Part shown: piece by piece, positions 1 to 9,337 of the stretch
How positions within the stretch are numbered: the first letter of the stretch is position 1
How the letters are laid out: each line of letters opens with the position of its first letter
Assembly: GCF_000717185.1 (NCBI RefSeq)
Contig: NZ_JNYE01000101.1
Coordinates: forward strand, 1-34,429
DNA: 34,429 nucleotides
Source: Kitasatospora phosalacinea
Lineage (GTDB): Bacteria > Actinomycetota > Actinomycetes > Streptomycetales > Streptomycetaceae
Direction: 5' to 3'
Translations under genes and position numbers: made by a program
Notes under the pieces: model-generated
Seen by the model: the letters and a program-made list of their open reading frames with translations, nothing else
Databases searched by the model: none
What the model was told of the DNA's origin: nothing

Positions 1-160
1 CGCAGGCGACCGCCCCACCCCAGCCCTGGCCACCCAGCCCGCCGCAGGCGACCGCAGGCGTCCGGCGGGTGGGTGGTTCTGTCCCGGTGGGCCGGTACGG
101 CGGGGGGCTCGGGGGGTACGAGTAGGGGCACCGGTGTGCGGAGTGGAGAGGGGGTTGCCG
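1..160. other. Left edge, GC-rich upstream sequence
   Basis: Contains a repeated CCGCAGGCGACC-like word at the very start and at 42-53. No stop codon closes the hydrolase frame up to position 2, so a longer N-terminus is formally possible. No promoter could be called. Confidence 0.3.
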
Positions 161-1276
161 ATGGCCGGCTCGCAGGCGTCGAGGGCCCGGGTGGCGCGGC
201 GGATCGCCGCGGCGGCGGCGTACGGGGGTGGTGGGCTGGGGTTGTTGGGGGTGGGGCTGGCGGGGGTGCTGTTGACGGAGAGCCGGATGGCGGTCCGGGC
301 GATCGGGGTGCTGGAGGGGGATCCGCCGCGGGCGGACGGCGTGTACGGGGAGGGGTTCGCCGATCCGTCGGACCGGCGGCGGCCGTTGGTGCTGGCGTTC
401 CTGGGCGATTCGACGGGGGCGGGCCTGGGGGTGCAGCGGGCGCAGGAGACGCCGGGCGCGCTGCTCGCGTCGGGGTTGGCCTCGGTCGCGGAGCGCCGGG
501 TGCGGTTGGTGAACGTGGCGAAGTCGGGGGCGCGGTCCTCGGACCTGGCCCGGCAGTTGGAGGCGGCGCTGCCGCACCGGCCGGACGTCGCGGTGGTGAT
601 GATCGGTGCGAACGACGTGACCCGGCACGCCCCGGCGGCCCGCAGCGTGCGGGAGTTGGGCGAGGCGGTGGGCGCACTGGTCTCGACGGGGTGCCACGTG
701 GTGGTGGGGACGTGTCCGGACCTGGGGACGATCAAGCCGGTGCGGCCGCCGCTGCGCTGGGTGGCGCGGCGGCTGAGCCGCCAGCTCGCGGCGGCGCAGA
801 CGATCGCGGTGGTGGAGGCGGGCGGACGGACGGTCTCGTTGGGTTCGCTGCTGGGCCCGGAGTTCGCGACCCGGCCGGAGCTGTTCGCCGCGGACCGCTA
901 CCACCCGTCGGCGCAGGGGTACGCGACGGCGTCGATGGCGCTGCTGCCGTCGCTGTGCGCGGCGCTGGGGCTGTGGCCGCAGGAGTCGCCGGAGGCGGGT
1001 GGCGCGGTGGAGCCGCAGGCGGTGCTGCCGGTGGCGGTGGCGGCCGCCGCGGCGGCGGGTCGTTCGGGTACGGAGGTGACGGCGGCGGGCCCGGCGAACG
1101 GCACCTGGCGGTGGGCGACGCTGAAGCAGCGCTTCCGGCTGGCCCTGCCGCACGGCGAGGACGCGGAGCCCGCCGGGGCGGGTGCGGCGGTGCTGGAGGG
1201 CGGTGGCGGCCCGCGGGCGATCACGTCGGCGAACTCACATCCGGAGGCGGATGACGCCGGAGCTACCAAGCGGTAA
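161..1276 (+). CDS. SGNH/GDSL-family hydrolase, membrane-anchored
   Basis: Probable esterase or lipase of the SGNH fold, 371 aa from the ATG at 161. A purine-rich RBS (GAGAGGGGG, 6 nt before the ATG) favours this start over an in-frame GTG at 134, although the frame stays open to the window edge. After a basic N-terminus there is one hydrophobic segment (about residues 20-42), probably a signal anchor. The hydrolase domain shows block I LGDSTGAG (nucleophile Ser near residue 84), block III GANDVTRH, and block V DRYHPS with the catalytic Asp/His pair. About 100 residues rich in Ala, Gly and Pro follow the domain and do not match the fold. The thiolase gene starts 57 nt downstream, so the two could be co-transcribed. 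Family is fairly sure; substrate is unknown. Confidence 0.85.
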   Translation: MAGSQASRARVARRIAAAAAYGGGGLGLLGVGLAGVLLTESRMAVRAIGVLEGDPPRADGVYGEGFADPSDRRRPLVLAFLGDSTGAGLGVQRAQETPGALLASGLASVAERRVRLVNVAKSGARSSDLARQLEAALPHRPDVAVVMIGANDVTRHAPAARSVRELGEAVGALVSTGCHVVVGTCPDLGTIKPVRPPLRWVARRLSRQLAAAQTIAVVEAGGRTVSLGSLLGPEFATRPELFAADRYHPSAQGYATASMALLPSLCAALGLWPQESPEAGGAVEPQAVLPVAVAAAAAAGRSGTEVTAAGPANGTWRWATLKQRFRLALPHGEDAEPAGAGAAVLEGGGGPRAITSANSHPEADDAGATKR

Positions 1277-1333
1277 CTTTCCCGGGGAGATCCGCCGGAT
1301 CGCATCCCGAGGTCACTCAGCGAGGAGCCCGCC

Positions 1334-2554
1334 ATGCCCGAAGCCGTCATCGTCAGCGCCGCCCGTTCGCCGATCGGCCGGGCGTTCAAGGGCTCGCTGA
1401 AGGACGTCCGCCCGGACGACCTGACCGCGCAGGTGATCGGCGCGGCGCTGGCCAAGGTCCCGCAGCTGGACCCGCGGCTGATCGACGACCTGATGCTGGG
1501 CTGCGGCCTGCCGGGCGGCGAGCAGGGGCACAACCTGGCCCGGATCGTGGCCGTCCAGATGGGCATGGACTACCTGCCGGGCGCGACGGTCACCCGCTAC
1601 TGCTCCTCGTCCCTGCAGACGACCCGGATGGCGCTGCACGCGATCAGGGCGGGCGAGGGCGACGTCTTCGTCTCGGCGGGCGTGGAGACCGTCTCCCGCT
1701 CGGTCAACGGCACCTCGGACGGCATGCCGGGCACCACGAACCCGCTGTTCGACGAGGCGCAGGCGCGCACGAAGCACCGCGCGGAGACCGGCGGCGGCGA
1801 GTGGCATGACCCGCGCGAGGACGGCCTGCTGCCGGACGCGTACATCGCGATGGGGCAGACCGCGGAGAACCTGGCGGCGCTGAAGGGGATCACCCGGGCC
1901 GAGCAGGACGAGTTCGGCGTGCGGTCGCAGAACCTGGCGGAGGCGGCGATCGCGAGCGGCTTCTGGCAGCGCGAGATCACCCCGGTGACGCTGCCGGACG
2001 GCACGGTGGTGAGCGCGGACGACGGCCCGCGCGCGGGCGTGACGGTGGAGGGGGTCTCCGGGCTGAAGCCGGTGTTCCGCCCCGACGGCACCGTTACTGC
2101 CGGTAACTGCTGTCCGCTGAACGACGGCGCGGCCGCGCTGGTGGTCATGTCGGACACCAAGGCCCGCGAGCTGGGCATCACGCCGCTGGCCCGGGTGGTG
2201 TCCACCGGCGTCTCCGCGCTGTCCCCGGAGATCATGGGCTACGGCCCGGTGGAGGCGTCGAAGCAGGCGCTGCGGCGGGCGGGCCTGTCGATCGGCGACA
2301 TCGACCTGGTGGAGATCAACGAGGCGTTCGCGGCGCAGGTCATCCCGTCCTACCGGGACCTGGGCGTGGACCTGGACCGGCTGAACGTGAACGGCGGCGC
2401 GATCGCGGTCGGGCACCCGTTCGGCATGACCGGCGCCCGGATCACCACCACGCTGATCAACTCCCTCCAGTGGCACGACAAGCAGTTCGGCCTGGAGACC
2501 ATGTGCGTGGGCGGCGGGCAGGGCATGGCGATGGTGATCGAGCGCCTGAGCTGA
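1334..2554 (+). CDS. Acetyl-CoA C-acyltransferase (thiolase)
   Basis: Thiolase of 406 aa, the normal family length. It catalyses thiolytic cleavage of 3-ketoacyl-CoA or Claisen condensation of two acyl-CoAs. The catalytic residues are present: nucleophile Cys90 in RYCSSSLQ, His361 in GHPFG, and the general base Cys391 in CVGGGQG. The conserved NEAFAAQ block lies before the His motif. The ATG at 1334 follows an AGGAG about 8 nt upstream. A strong intrinsic terminator follows directly, so transcription likely ends here. The sequence alone does not separate degradative (FadA-like) from biosynthetic use; no beta-oxidation partner is adjacent. Confidence 0.93.
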   Translation: MPEAVIVSAARSPIGRAFKGSLKDVRPDDLTAQVIGAALAKVPQLDPRLIDDLMLGCGLPGGEQGHNLARIVAVQMGMDYLPGATVTRYCSSSLQTTRMALHAIRAGEGDVFVSAGVETVSRSVNGTSDGMPGTTNPLFDEAQARTKHRAETGGGEWHDPREDGLLPDAYIAMGQTAENLAALKGITRAEQDEFGVRSQNLAEAAIASGFWQREITPVTLPDGTVVSADDGPRAGVTVEGVSGLKPVFRPDGTVTAGNCCPLNDGAAALVVMSDTKARELGITPLARVVSTGVSALSPEIMGYGPVEASKQALRRAGLSIGDIDLVEINEAFAAQVIPSYRDLGVDLDRLNVNGGAIAVGHPFGMTGARITTTLINSLQWHDKQFGLETMCVGGGQGMAMVIERLS

Positions 2555-2612
2555 CCCGGACGGGCCGTTGTGGCGAGCGTCTCACCCATCCGGAGTGACG
2601 CTGGGTAATTGA

Positions 2613-2651
2613 GGGCCGGATCACACCGACGGTGTGATCCGGCCCGTTTTT
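2613..2651 (+). terminator. Intrinsic terminator after the thiolase gene
   Basis: Perfect 14-15 bp stem (GGGCCGGATCACAC with its complement) around a short loop, followed by a run of five T. This is a textbook Rho-independent terminator, rarer in high-GC actinobacteria than U-less hairpins. Confidence 0.9.
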
Positions 2652-2842
2652 CATCGTTCCGCGACCGAATGATCGACGCACCGGATTGGATCAACTCCGC
2701 AGCGTAGAAAGGTATTACCTAACAATTTGAGGACAAGTAGGAAAGTCACAGACAAATCCGACATCAGCCACTGCAGTAACGGCCGCCGATACGGCAGTGT
2801 GGAGGCGTAACCCCGTTCCGCTCCTCGTTGGGAGTACGTTCC

Positions 2843-3787
2843 GTGAGCGCCGTCTTCCTCCTCCTGCTGCTGGTACTGATCGCCCTGACCGCCGCCGTCC
2901 TGTTCCACCTCCGCGCGCTGGCACGGAAGTTGGGTGAGCAGCGGCCCGCCCCGCAGGTGGACGAGGCACTGATACGCCGAGCCGTCGCCGAGGCGCTGGC
3001 CGCCGACCGGGAGCGGGAGATCACCGAGGCCCGGGCGTTCTGGGCCGAGCAGGAGGCGCGCGCCGCCGAGGACTCCCCGCTGTTCGACACCCCGTTCACC
3101 ACCATCGGCGAGGACTGGCCGATCTTCTTCCCCCGCCCGACCGGCCCGCAGGACGCCGCCGACAACAACGGCGTGATGGACCCGGAGTTCGGCGAGGCGC
3201 TGCGCCACGCGCTGGAGGACCTGATCCAGGACGGCCCGGCGGACGGCGCCCCGGCCGGCGGCGCCCGGGCCGCGCACCCCTCGCAGGGGCACCCCTCCCA
3301 GGGGCACCCCGCGCAGGGCGGCGGCCTGCCCGCCCCCGGCGACAACGGCGACGTGAAGGCCCGCCGGGAGGCCGACCTGCTGGCCACCGGCCTGGAGGCC
3401 GGGCTGCTGGACGCCGAGTCCGAGCCCGCGGCCGCGCCCGACCCGCGCCGGCACCCCTCGCACCCGGACTTCGTGCCCAGCCCCACCCCGTCCCGCGAGT
3501 GGACCGACGACCGGCTGGCCGCGCTCGCCGAGGAGCGGATCGCGCTGACCGACGTCCGCCCCGGCCCGCTCGGCACCCTGGACGTGTACGCCTTCGCCGA
3601 CGGCACCACGCTGTGCGTCGCGCCCGGCGACCGGGAGGCCGCGTACCGGCTGATCGACGCCGTCCGGGCCGGTGAGGACGTCCGGCTGCTCGGCGGGTCC
3701 CGGTTCTCCGGCTCGTACTCGCTGACCTTCTCCACCGACGACGAGACGGTCTACGTGCTCGCCGACCGGGTGGTCGCCTCGATCTGA
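2843..3787 (+). CDS. Single-pass membrane protein of unknown function
   Basis: I do not recognise a family. The GTG at 2843 is chosen because GGGAG lies 8 nt upstream; an in-frame TTG at 2828 is also possible. The 314-aa protein starts with a Leu-rich membrane segment (about residues 2-22), then a charged helical stretch likely to form a coiled coil (about 25-75). A Gly/Pro/His-rich linker follows with three copies of the pentapeptide HP(S/A)QG, encoded by a 15-bp tandem repeat. The C-terminal 110 residues look globular and include paired TTLCVAP and DETVYVLADR segments. It is probably anchored at the membrane with its C-terminus in the cytoplasm. It is monocistronic, between a terminator and a bidirectional hairpin. 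Confidence 0.8.
   Translation: MSAVFLLLLLVLIALTAAVLFHLRALARKLGEQRPAPQVDEALIRRAVAEALAADREREITEARAFWAEQEARAAEDSPLFDTPFTTIGEDWPIFFPRPTGPQDAADNNGVMDPEFGEALRHALEDLIQDGPADGAPAGGARAAHPSQGHPSQGHPAQGGGLPAPGDNGDVKARREADLLATGLEAGLLDAESEPAAAPDPRRHPSHPDFVPSPTPSREWTDDRLAALAEERIALTDVRPGPLGTLDVYAFADGTTLCVAPGDREAAYRLIDAVRAGEDVRLLGGSRFSGSYSLTFSTDDETVYVLADRVVASI
3274..3318 (+). repeat. Three 15-bp in-frame tandem repeats
   Basis: Units GCACCCCTCGCAGGG, GCACCCCTCCCAGGG and GCACCCCGCGCAGGG run head to tail and encode HPSQG, HPSQG, HPAQG in the linker of the membrane protein. The array is a likely site of copy-number variation between strains. Confidence 0.85.
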
Positions 3788-3808
3788 CGGCCGCCCGCCC
3801 GCGGCGAC

Positions 3809-3857
3809 GGGGCGCCGACCGCCCGGCAAGGGGTTGCCCGGGCCGGGTCGGCGCCCC
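3809..3857. terminator. Bidirectional hairpin between convergent genes
   Basis: Long inverted repeat whose arms are GGGGCGCCGAC and GTCGGCGCCCC, with an inner stem around a GGGG loop. It lies between the stops of the gene ending at 3787 and the minus-strand gene ending at 3885, so it can end both transcripts. Confidence 0.8.
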
Positions 3858-3884
3858 TTCGCCGTTCGGCGTCCTGACGCGGCG

Positions 3885-4226
3885 TCAGCCGGTGGCCAGG
3901 TCGGTGGCCTCGACGTCGGCGAGCGCGGCGGCCAGGACGTCCTGGTGCCCGTCGCCCGCGGCGAGCGCCAGGTCGTGCCCGGTGACGGCGAGTTGGTCGC
4001 CCACCGCGAAGGCCCCGCAGTCCGGCACCTCCAGCGCGGGCAGCCCCTCCAGGGCCCGCCCGGCGTCCGCCAGCCGCCGGGCCAGCGCGAGCACCGCGGC
4101 GGCCCGGGACGGGTGCCCGGGGACGGCGCCCAGCAGGCGGCTCTGCGGCATCGCCCGGAAGCGGTCGGCGAGCCGGTCGACGGCGGCGGTCAGCCGCGCG
4201 GCGGCGGCGGGGAGTTGCTCGGACAT
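3885..4226 (-). CDS. Small all-helical hypothetical protein
   Basis: 113 aa from the ATG at 4226; the frame is open further upstream but that part overlaps the terminator palindrome. Ala/Leu/Asp-rich heptad-like helices make up nearly all of it (MSEQLPAAAARLTAAV, then RAAAVLALARRLADAG), ending in a short Asp/Ala-rich tail. There is no signal peptide or membrane segment, so it is probably cytosolic. It lies downstream of the BI-1 gene on the same strand but behind a 44-bp hairpin, so expression is probably independent. No family assigned. Confidence 0.7.
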   Translation of the reverse strand: MSEQLPAAAARLTAAVDRLADRFRAMPQSRLLGAVPGHPSRAAAVLALARRLADAGRALEGLPALEVPDCGAFAVGDQLAVTGHDLALAAGDGHQDVLAAALADVEATDLATG

Positions 4227-4252
4227 GGCCCCGAGCCTAGGCCCTCCCGGGA

Positions 4253-4296
4253 ACGCGGCGGGCCCCGGAGGAACGTTCCTCCGGGGCCCGCCGCGT
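4253..4296 (-). terminator. Perfect 44-bp palindrome after the BI-1 gene
   Basis: Two 22-bp arms meet with no spacer at AAC/GTT (arm begins ACGCGGCGGGCCCC). It lies 20 nt past the BI-1 stop and upstream of the next minus-strand start. It fits a U-less actinobacterial terminator. Confidence 0.8.
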
Positions 4297-4315
4297 CCTA
4301 CCTGCGGGGTGCGGG

Positions 4316-5212
4316 TCAGTCGTCGCCGCGCAGGATGGCGATCAGGCGCAGCATCTCGATGTAGATCCACACCAGCGACAGCGTCAGGCCGAAGGCGGCC
4401 CGCCACGCCTCCTTCTCGGGGGCGCCGTGGCGGATGCCCTCCTCGATCTCGGCGTAGTCGAGGGTGAGGAAGAACGCGCCGAGGGCGATGCCGACCAGGC
4501 CGACCACGATGCCCAACGGGCCCGAGCGCAGGCCGAAGTCGGCGCCGAGCAGCGTCGCGACCAGGTTGACCAGCAGCAGGATCGAGAAGCCGATGGCGAT
4601 CGAGATGCCGATCCGGGTGTACCGGGGGGTGACCCGGATCCGGCCGCTCTTGTAGGCGATCAGCGTCGCCGCGAACACCGCGGCGGTGCCCAGCACGGCC
4701 TGGATCGCGATGCCGGGCCAGAAGGTCTCGAAGAGCTTGCTAATCGCGCCGAGGAAGACGCCCTCCAGCGCCGCGTAGGCCAGGATCAGCCCCGGGTTGA
4801 CGCTGCGCTTGAAGCTGACCACCAGGCCGATGACCATCGCGGCGACGGCCGCGCCGATCGCCGGGGCGAAGTTGTCCGTCGGCACGAGGAACCACGCCAG
4901 CGCGCCGGAGCCGACCAGGGTCAGCAGCGTCATGGCCGTCCGGGCGACCACGTCGTCCATGGTCATCCGGCCGGTCTGCAGCGGGCCCGCGGACGGCGCG
5001 TCGTACATCACGGCGAGCTGCTCGTCGGTCAGCGGCTGCTGCCCCGCGTGCGGGTCGCCGTACGGCTGCTGGCCGTACGGGTTGTTGCCGTACGCCTGCT
5101 GACCGTACGGCTGCTGGCCCGGCTGGGCGGCCGTCTGCGTGCCGAACCCCGCGTACTGGTCGTTGCGGGTGAAGGACCCCTCCCGCGAGAAGACCGGGTT
5201 CCTGCTTCTCAT
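4316..5212 (-). CDS. Bax inhibitor-1/YccA family membrane protein
   Basis: 298 aa from the ATG at 5212, which follows AAGGA with 5-6 nt spacing. The first 85 residues are a soluble Gly/Gln/Tyr/Pro-rich tail with PYGQQ-type repeats, a low-complexity extension common in actinobacterial homologues. Seven hydrophobic segments follow, with the family signatures FLGAISK, LTLDYAEIEEGIRHGAP (acidic residues in the last helices) and a C-terminus ending ILRGDD. BI-1 proteins elsewhere act as pH-gated calcium leak channels or interact with membrane proteases; the role here is not known. It is divergent from the cyclophilin gene across about 170 bp. Confidence 0.9.
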   Translation of the reverse strand: MRSRNPVFSREGSFTRNDQYAGFGTQTAAQPGQQPYGQQAYGNNPYGQQPYGDPHAGQQPLTDEQLAVMYDAPSAGPLQTGRMTMDDVVARTAMTLLTLVGSGALAWFLVPTDNFAPAIGAAVAAMVIGLVVSFKRSVNPGLILAYAALEGVFLGAISKLFETFWPGIAIQAVLGTAAVFAATLIAYKSGRIRVTPRYTRIGISIAIGFSILLLVNLVATLLGADFGLRSGPLGIVVGLVGIALGAFFLTLDYAEIEEGIRHGAPEKEAWRAAFGLTLSLVWIYIEMLRLIAILRGDD

Positions 5213-5380
5213 CACATTCCTTCCGGGGCGGCACGGCACCACCCACACACAGCACAAGAGTAATGGTTTGGCAAAGTATTCCGCGTCGGTCGTGAGGATG
5301 ATCCCGTGTCGGCTGCGCGGAGGGCCGCCCAGGGGGCAGGGTGGGTGGCGCACCTGACGCATACCCAGAAAGGCGGCCCC

Positions 5381-5695
5381 ATGGCCGAGGAACTGTACGC
5401 CACCCTGAAGACCAACAAGGGCGACATCGTGATCCGGCTGCTGCCGAACCACACCCCCAAGACGGTCAAGAACTTCGTGGAGCTGGCGACGGGTGAGCGC
5501 CAGTGGATCGACCCGAACACCGGGCAGTCGAGCAACGAGCCGCTGTACGACGGCACGGTCTTCCACCGGGTCATCGAGGGCTTCATGATCCAGGGCGGCG
5601 ACCCGCTGGGCAACGGCACCGGCGGCCCGGGCTACAAGTTCGCCGACGAGTTCCACCCGGACCTCGCCTTCACCAAGGTCGTCGAGACCCGCTGA
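5381..5695 (+). pseudogene. Cyclophilin-type peptidyl-prolyl isomerase lacking the C-terminal half
   Basis: Starts like a normal actinobacterial cyclophilin ([19 protein letters not shown] at 5381 with GAAAGG about 8 nt upstream). It keeps [15 protein letters not shown], which carries Arg63, Phe68, Met69 and Gln71 of the active site. After LAFTK (residue 99) it goes straight to VVETR and a stop, giving 104 aa where relatives have about 165-175. Missing are the MANAGPGTNGSQFF block and the W/H-containing segment that complete the proline pocket. Because VVETR resembles the usual C-terminal end of these enzymes, I infer an in-frame internal deletion of about 70 codons rather than a new stop. 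It probably has no isomerase activity. Confidence 0.75.
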
Positions 5696-5711
5696 CGCCG
5701 CCCGGCAGCCG

Positions 5712-5748
5712 GGAGCCGCCCGTCCCCGTGCGCGGGGCGGGCGGCTCC
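5712..5748. terminator. Hairpin between cyclophilin remnant and ABC permease
   Basis: 15-16 bp stem (GGAGCCGCCCG with its complement, one mismatch or bulge) in the gap between two convergent genes. It serves both directions. Confidence 0.75.
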
Positions 5749-5768
5749 TGACGCGGCGTCGGGGCCGG

Positions 5769-8333
5769 TCAGTCGGTCTTGATGCTGCTCAGGATGTCCA
5801 TCCGGGAGGCCCGGCGGGCCGGCCAGAGGGCGGCGACCATGCCGACCAGGGCGGCGAGGCCGAGGAAGAGGAGCACGCTGCCGTACGGGATCACGGTGGT
5901 CAGTCCCTTCAGGTCGGAGGCCAGGACCCGGAGGGTGGCCCAGGCCAGGAAGCAGCCGAGCAGGACGCCGACCACCGCGCCGAAGAGCGAGATCACCACC
6001 GACTCCAGGCGGATCATCCGCTTGATGCCGCGCCGCTCCAGGCCGATCGCCCGCAGCATGCCGATCTCGCGCTTGCGCTCGAACACCGACATCGCGAGCG
6101 TGTTGATCACGCCGAGGACGGCGACGACCACCGCCATGCCGAGCAGGCCGTACATCAGGCTGAGCGTGGCCGAGATGTTCCGGTTGAAGTCGTCGACCAG
6201 GTCCTGCATGGTCCGGACCTCCATCACCGGGTTGCGGCCGGTCGCGTCCTTGATCGCCTGCTTCAGGGCGGGCGTCGGGCCGTCGGTGCCCTTGACCAGG
6301 ATCTGCTGGACCAGCGGGTCCGGGTCGCCGGCCTCGATCAGCCGGTTGGGGGCCACGATCGGGGAGACGCCCTCGCTGTTCTCGAAGACGCCGCCGACGG
6401 TGAGCGCCACGGGCGCGCCCTTCGCCGCGGTGGCCCGCAGGACGGAGCCGACCGACAGCTGGTGCTTGGCGGCGAACTCCCCGCTGACCAGGACCTGGTC
6501 CTGCCCGAGGGCCGCGGTGGAGCCGGACTCCATCGTCAGGTTGACCAACTGGTCGAAGGCGGCCGCGTCGTAGCCCTCGATGGCGCGGTCCTTGCCGACG
6601 CCCTCGATGTCCCACCAGACGTTGTCGACCTGGCTGACCGCCTTCACCCCGTCCGCCTTCGCCACCAGCCCGGTCAGGTCGGCGGAGAGCTGGCGGCCGT
6701 TGGCCATGTTGACCGCGTAGTCGGCCTTCATGGTGTCGCCGACCAACGACGTGACGGCGCTGGTGACCGAGTTGCCGATCACGGTCAGCGCGGTGACCAG
6801 GGTCAGGCCGATGGTCAGCGCGGCCGCGGTGCTGGCGGTGCGGCGCGGGTTGCGCACGGCGTTCAGCCGGGCCAGCTTGCCGGGGGTGCCGAACACCTTG
6901 GCCAGCACCGGGCCGACCAGCGCGATCACCGGGCGCGACAGCAGCGGCAGCAGCACGAACACGCCGATCAGGGTGAGCCCGGCCCCGGCCGCCAGCATCA
7001 GCTGCGCCGTCGTGCCGGTGCGGTTCGAGCCGGTCAGGATCAGGCCCAGGCCGGGCAGCGCCAGCACCGCGCCGATCGAGTTGCGGATCACCAGGCCGCG
7101 CTGGGTGGTCGGCTGGTCGCCGCTGCTCATCGCCGCGACCGGGGGGATCCGGGAGGCCCGGAAGGCGGGCAGCAGCGCCGACAGCACGGTGACCAGCACG
7201 CCGACCACCAGGGTGCCGACGACCGTCGCCGGGGCGATCACCAGGGAGCCGGTGGGCAGGCCCTCGTCGAAGGCGTGCAGCAGCGACTGCAGGCCCGCGC
7301 CGATGCCGATGCCCGCGAGCAGGCCGCCGACCGACGCGATCACGCCGATCGCGAGCGCCTCGACCAGCACCGACTTGGTGACCTGGCCGCGGCTGGCGCC
7401 GACCGCCCGCAGCAGCGCCAGCTCCTTGATCCGCTGGGCGATCAGCATGGTGAAGGTGTTGACGATGATGAAGATGCCGACGAACAGCGAGATCCCGGCG
7501 AACACCAGCAGCACGGTCTTGGTGTTGCTGACCATGCCGGCGACCATCTCGGCCTGCTCGTCCTTGAGCTCCTGGCCGGTCTGCAGCTCGGCGCCCTCGG
7601 CGGGGACCTCGGCCCGGGCCTGGTCGAGCAGTTGGGCCTCGCCGGTGCCGGGCTTCGCGGTCAGCACCACGGAACTGAACCGGCCGGGCTCCAGCAGTTC
7701 CTGCTGGGCGGTGGCGGTGTCCATCAGGGCCAGCGTGCCGCCGGAGGTGACCTGCGGGTCGTCGGTGGTGAAGACGCCGGTGAGCACCGCGTCCCGGGCG
7801 GTGCCGTTCCCGGCCACCCGGACGGTGTCGCCGACGTGGTAGCCCGCCTTGTCGGCGGCCTGCCGGTTCAGCGCGACCTCGCCCGCGGTACGCGGGCCGC
7901 GGCCCTCGGCCATCGGGTAGCGGGGGTCGGCCCCGGAGGCGTCCGGGACGAAGTTGGCGCCGCGGGAGCTCCACACCTGGCCGACCAGGTTGCCGTTCCT
8001 GTCGGCGACGGCGGTGAAGCCGGAGACCACGCCGCGGGCCCGCTCGGTGCCGGGCAGCGCGGCCAGTTCCTTGACGGTGTCGGCGGTCAGCACGGCCTCG
8101 TCCTCGCCCCGGCGGGGCCCGTCGCCGGGGTCGCCGGAGTCGCTCCCGCGGGCGGAGACCAGCACCGACACGTCCGAGAAGCTGGTGGAGAAGCTGTCGC
8201 GCATGGCCCGGCCCATGGTGTCGGAGAACACCAGGGTGCCGGCCACGAAGGCCGTGCCGAGCAGGACGGCCAGGGCCGTCATCAGGAGTCGGCCCTTGTG
8301 GGCCAGCACGTTGCGCAGTGCGGTGCGATACAT
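5769..8333 (-). CDS. ABC transporter permease, duplicated FtsX/MacB type
   Basis: 854 aa with the two-module layout of large actinobacterial FtsX-like permeases. There is an N-terminal membrane helix (residues about 14-36), a large extracytoplasmic MacB-PCD-like domain, and three helices containing FAGISLFVGIFIIVNTFTM. A middle helix pair follows, then a second extracytoplasmic domain and a final three-helix FtsX domain (LSLMYGLLGMAVVVAVLGVINTLAM). The cytoplasmic coupling motif ERKREIGMLRAIG is present near the end, with its counterpart QRIKELALLRAVGAS in the first module. Such proteins are usually mechanotransmitting pumps or export antibiotics, lipids or peptides; substrate unknown. It lies 54 nt downstream of its ATPase gene. 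Confidence 0.93.
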   Translation of the reverse strand: MYRTALRNVLAHKGRLLMTALAVLLGTAFVAGTLVFSDTMGRAMRDSFSTSFSDVSVLVSARGSDSGDPGDGPRRGEDEAVLTADTVKELAALPGTERARGVVSGFTAVADRNGNLVGQVWSSRGANFVPDASGADPRYPMAEGRGPRTAGEVALNRQAADKAGYHVGDTVRVAGNGTARDAVLTGVFTTDDPQVTSGGTLALMDTATAQQELLEPGRFSSVVLTAKPGTGEAQLLDQARAEVPAEGAELQTGQELKDEQAEMVAGMVSNTKTVLLVFAGISLFVGIFIIVNTFTMLIAQRIKELALLRAVGASRGQVTKSVLVEALAIGVIASVGGLLAGIGIGAGLQSLLHAFDEGLPTGSLVIAPATVVGTLVVGVLVTVLSALLPAFRASRIPPVAAMSSGDQPTTQRGLVIRNSIGAVLALPGLGLILTGSNRTGTTAQLMLAAGAGLTLIGVFVLLPLLSRPVIALVGPVLAKVFGTPGKLARLNAVRNPRRTASTAAALTIGLTLVTALTVIGNSVTSAVTSLVGDTMKADYAVNMANGRQLSADLTGLVAKADGVKAVSQVDNVWWDIEGVGKDRAIEGYDAAAFDQLVNLTMESGSTAALGQDQVLVSGEFAAKHQLSVGSVLRATAAKGAPVALTVGGVFENSEGVSPIVAPNRLIEAGDPDPLVQQILVKGTDGPTPALKQAIKDATGRNPVMEVRTMQDLVDDFNRNISATLSLMYGLLGMAVVVAVLGVINTLAMSVFERKREIGMLRAIGLERRGIKRMIRLESVVISLFGAVVGVLLGCFLAWATLRVLASDLKGLTTVIPYGSVLLFLGLAALVGMVAALWPARRASRMDILSSIKTD

Positions 8334-8387
8334 GGGGTCAGTCCCGGGGAGGTCGGTGCGGGCGGGGTCGACGGGGGCGTCGGGCCG

Positions 8388-9161
8388 TCAGCTGGTGCGG
8401 CCCTTGGCGTCGAAGCGGCGCATCCGGTCCAGGACGCTGTCGGCGGTGGGGTGGTGCAGCTCGTCGACGATCCGGCCGTCGGCCAGGAACACCACCCGGT
8501 CCGCGTACGAGGCGGCGACCGGGTCGTGCGTCACCATCACCACGGTCTGGCCGAGTTCGCGCACCGAGTTGCGCAGGAAGGAGAGGATCTCCGCGCCGGA
8601 GCGGGAGTCCAGGTTGCCGGTGGGCTCGTCGGCGAAGATGATCGCCGGCTTGGAGGCCAGCGCCCGGGCGCACGCCACCCGCTGCTGCTGGCCGCCGGAG
8701 AGCTGGGCGGGCCGGTGCGAGAGGCGGCCGGAGAGGCCGACGGTCTCCACCACCCGGTCCAGCCAGGCCTGGTCGACCTTGCTGCCCGCGATGTCCATCG
8801 GCAGCGTGATGTTCTCCAGCGCGGTCAGCGTGGGCAGCAGGTTGAACGCCTGGAAGACGAAGCCGATCTTGTCCCGGCGCAGCCTGGTCAGCTGCTTGTC
8901 CTTCAGGCCGACCAGCTCGGTGTCGCCGATCGTCGCCGACCCCGAGGAGACCTCGTCCAGCCCCGCCATGCAGTGCATCAGCGTGGACTTGCCGGAGCCG
9001 GACGGGCCCATGATCGCGGTGAACTCGCCCTGCCCGAAGGAGACCGAGACGTCGTCCAGCGCAACGACGCGGGTCTCGCCCTCGCCGTAGACCTTGTTCA
9101 GACCGGTGGCGCGGGCCGCTGCCACACCGGTGTGGGCTGCGTACGCGGTCGAGGTGCTCAC
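8388..9161 (-). CDS. ABC transporter ATP-binding protein (LolD/MacB type)
   Basis: 257 aa from the GTG at 9161, chosen because AGGAG lies 8 nt upstream; the frame is open beyond it but the extra sequence looks non-coding. It has Walker A GPSGSGKST, the Q-loop in FVFQAFNLLP, signature LSGGQQQR, Walker B IIFADEPTGNLDS and the H-loop in VMVTHDP. The DEPTGNLDS form is typical of the MacB/LolD/FtsE group that pairs with FtsX-type permeases, matching the gene immediately downstream. Transcription probably starts in the 9162-9430 interval, which holds several inverted repeats. Confidence 0.95.
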   Translation of the reverse strand: MSTSTAYAAHTGVAAARATGLNKVYGEGETRVVALDDVSVSFGQGEFTAIMGPSGSGKSTLMHCMAGLDEVSSGSATIGDTELVGLKDKQLTRLRRDKIGFVFQAFNLLPTLTALENITLPMDIAGSKVDQAWLDRVVETVGLSGRLSHRPAQLSGGQQQRVACARALASKPAIIFADEPTGNLDSRSGAEILSFLRNSVRELGQTVVMVTHDPVAASYADRVVFLADGRIVDELHHPTADSVLDRMRRFDAKGRTS

Positions 9162-9337
9162 GGTGGGGACTCCTGTCCGGGAGGGGCGGGGTTTCGTCAC
9201 GGAGCGGTCGGCCCGGAGGCTCCTTCGACCGCTACTCCATCCTCCCGGCGCCCCTGCCCCGCCCACGTCGCTCCGGCGAACGGTTGCCCCACCACCGCCA
9301 GGCGTACGGCCCCCCGCCGCCTTCTCCTCCTGCGGGA

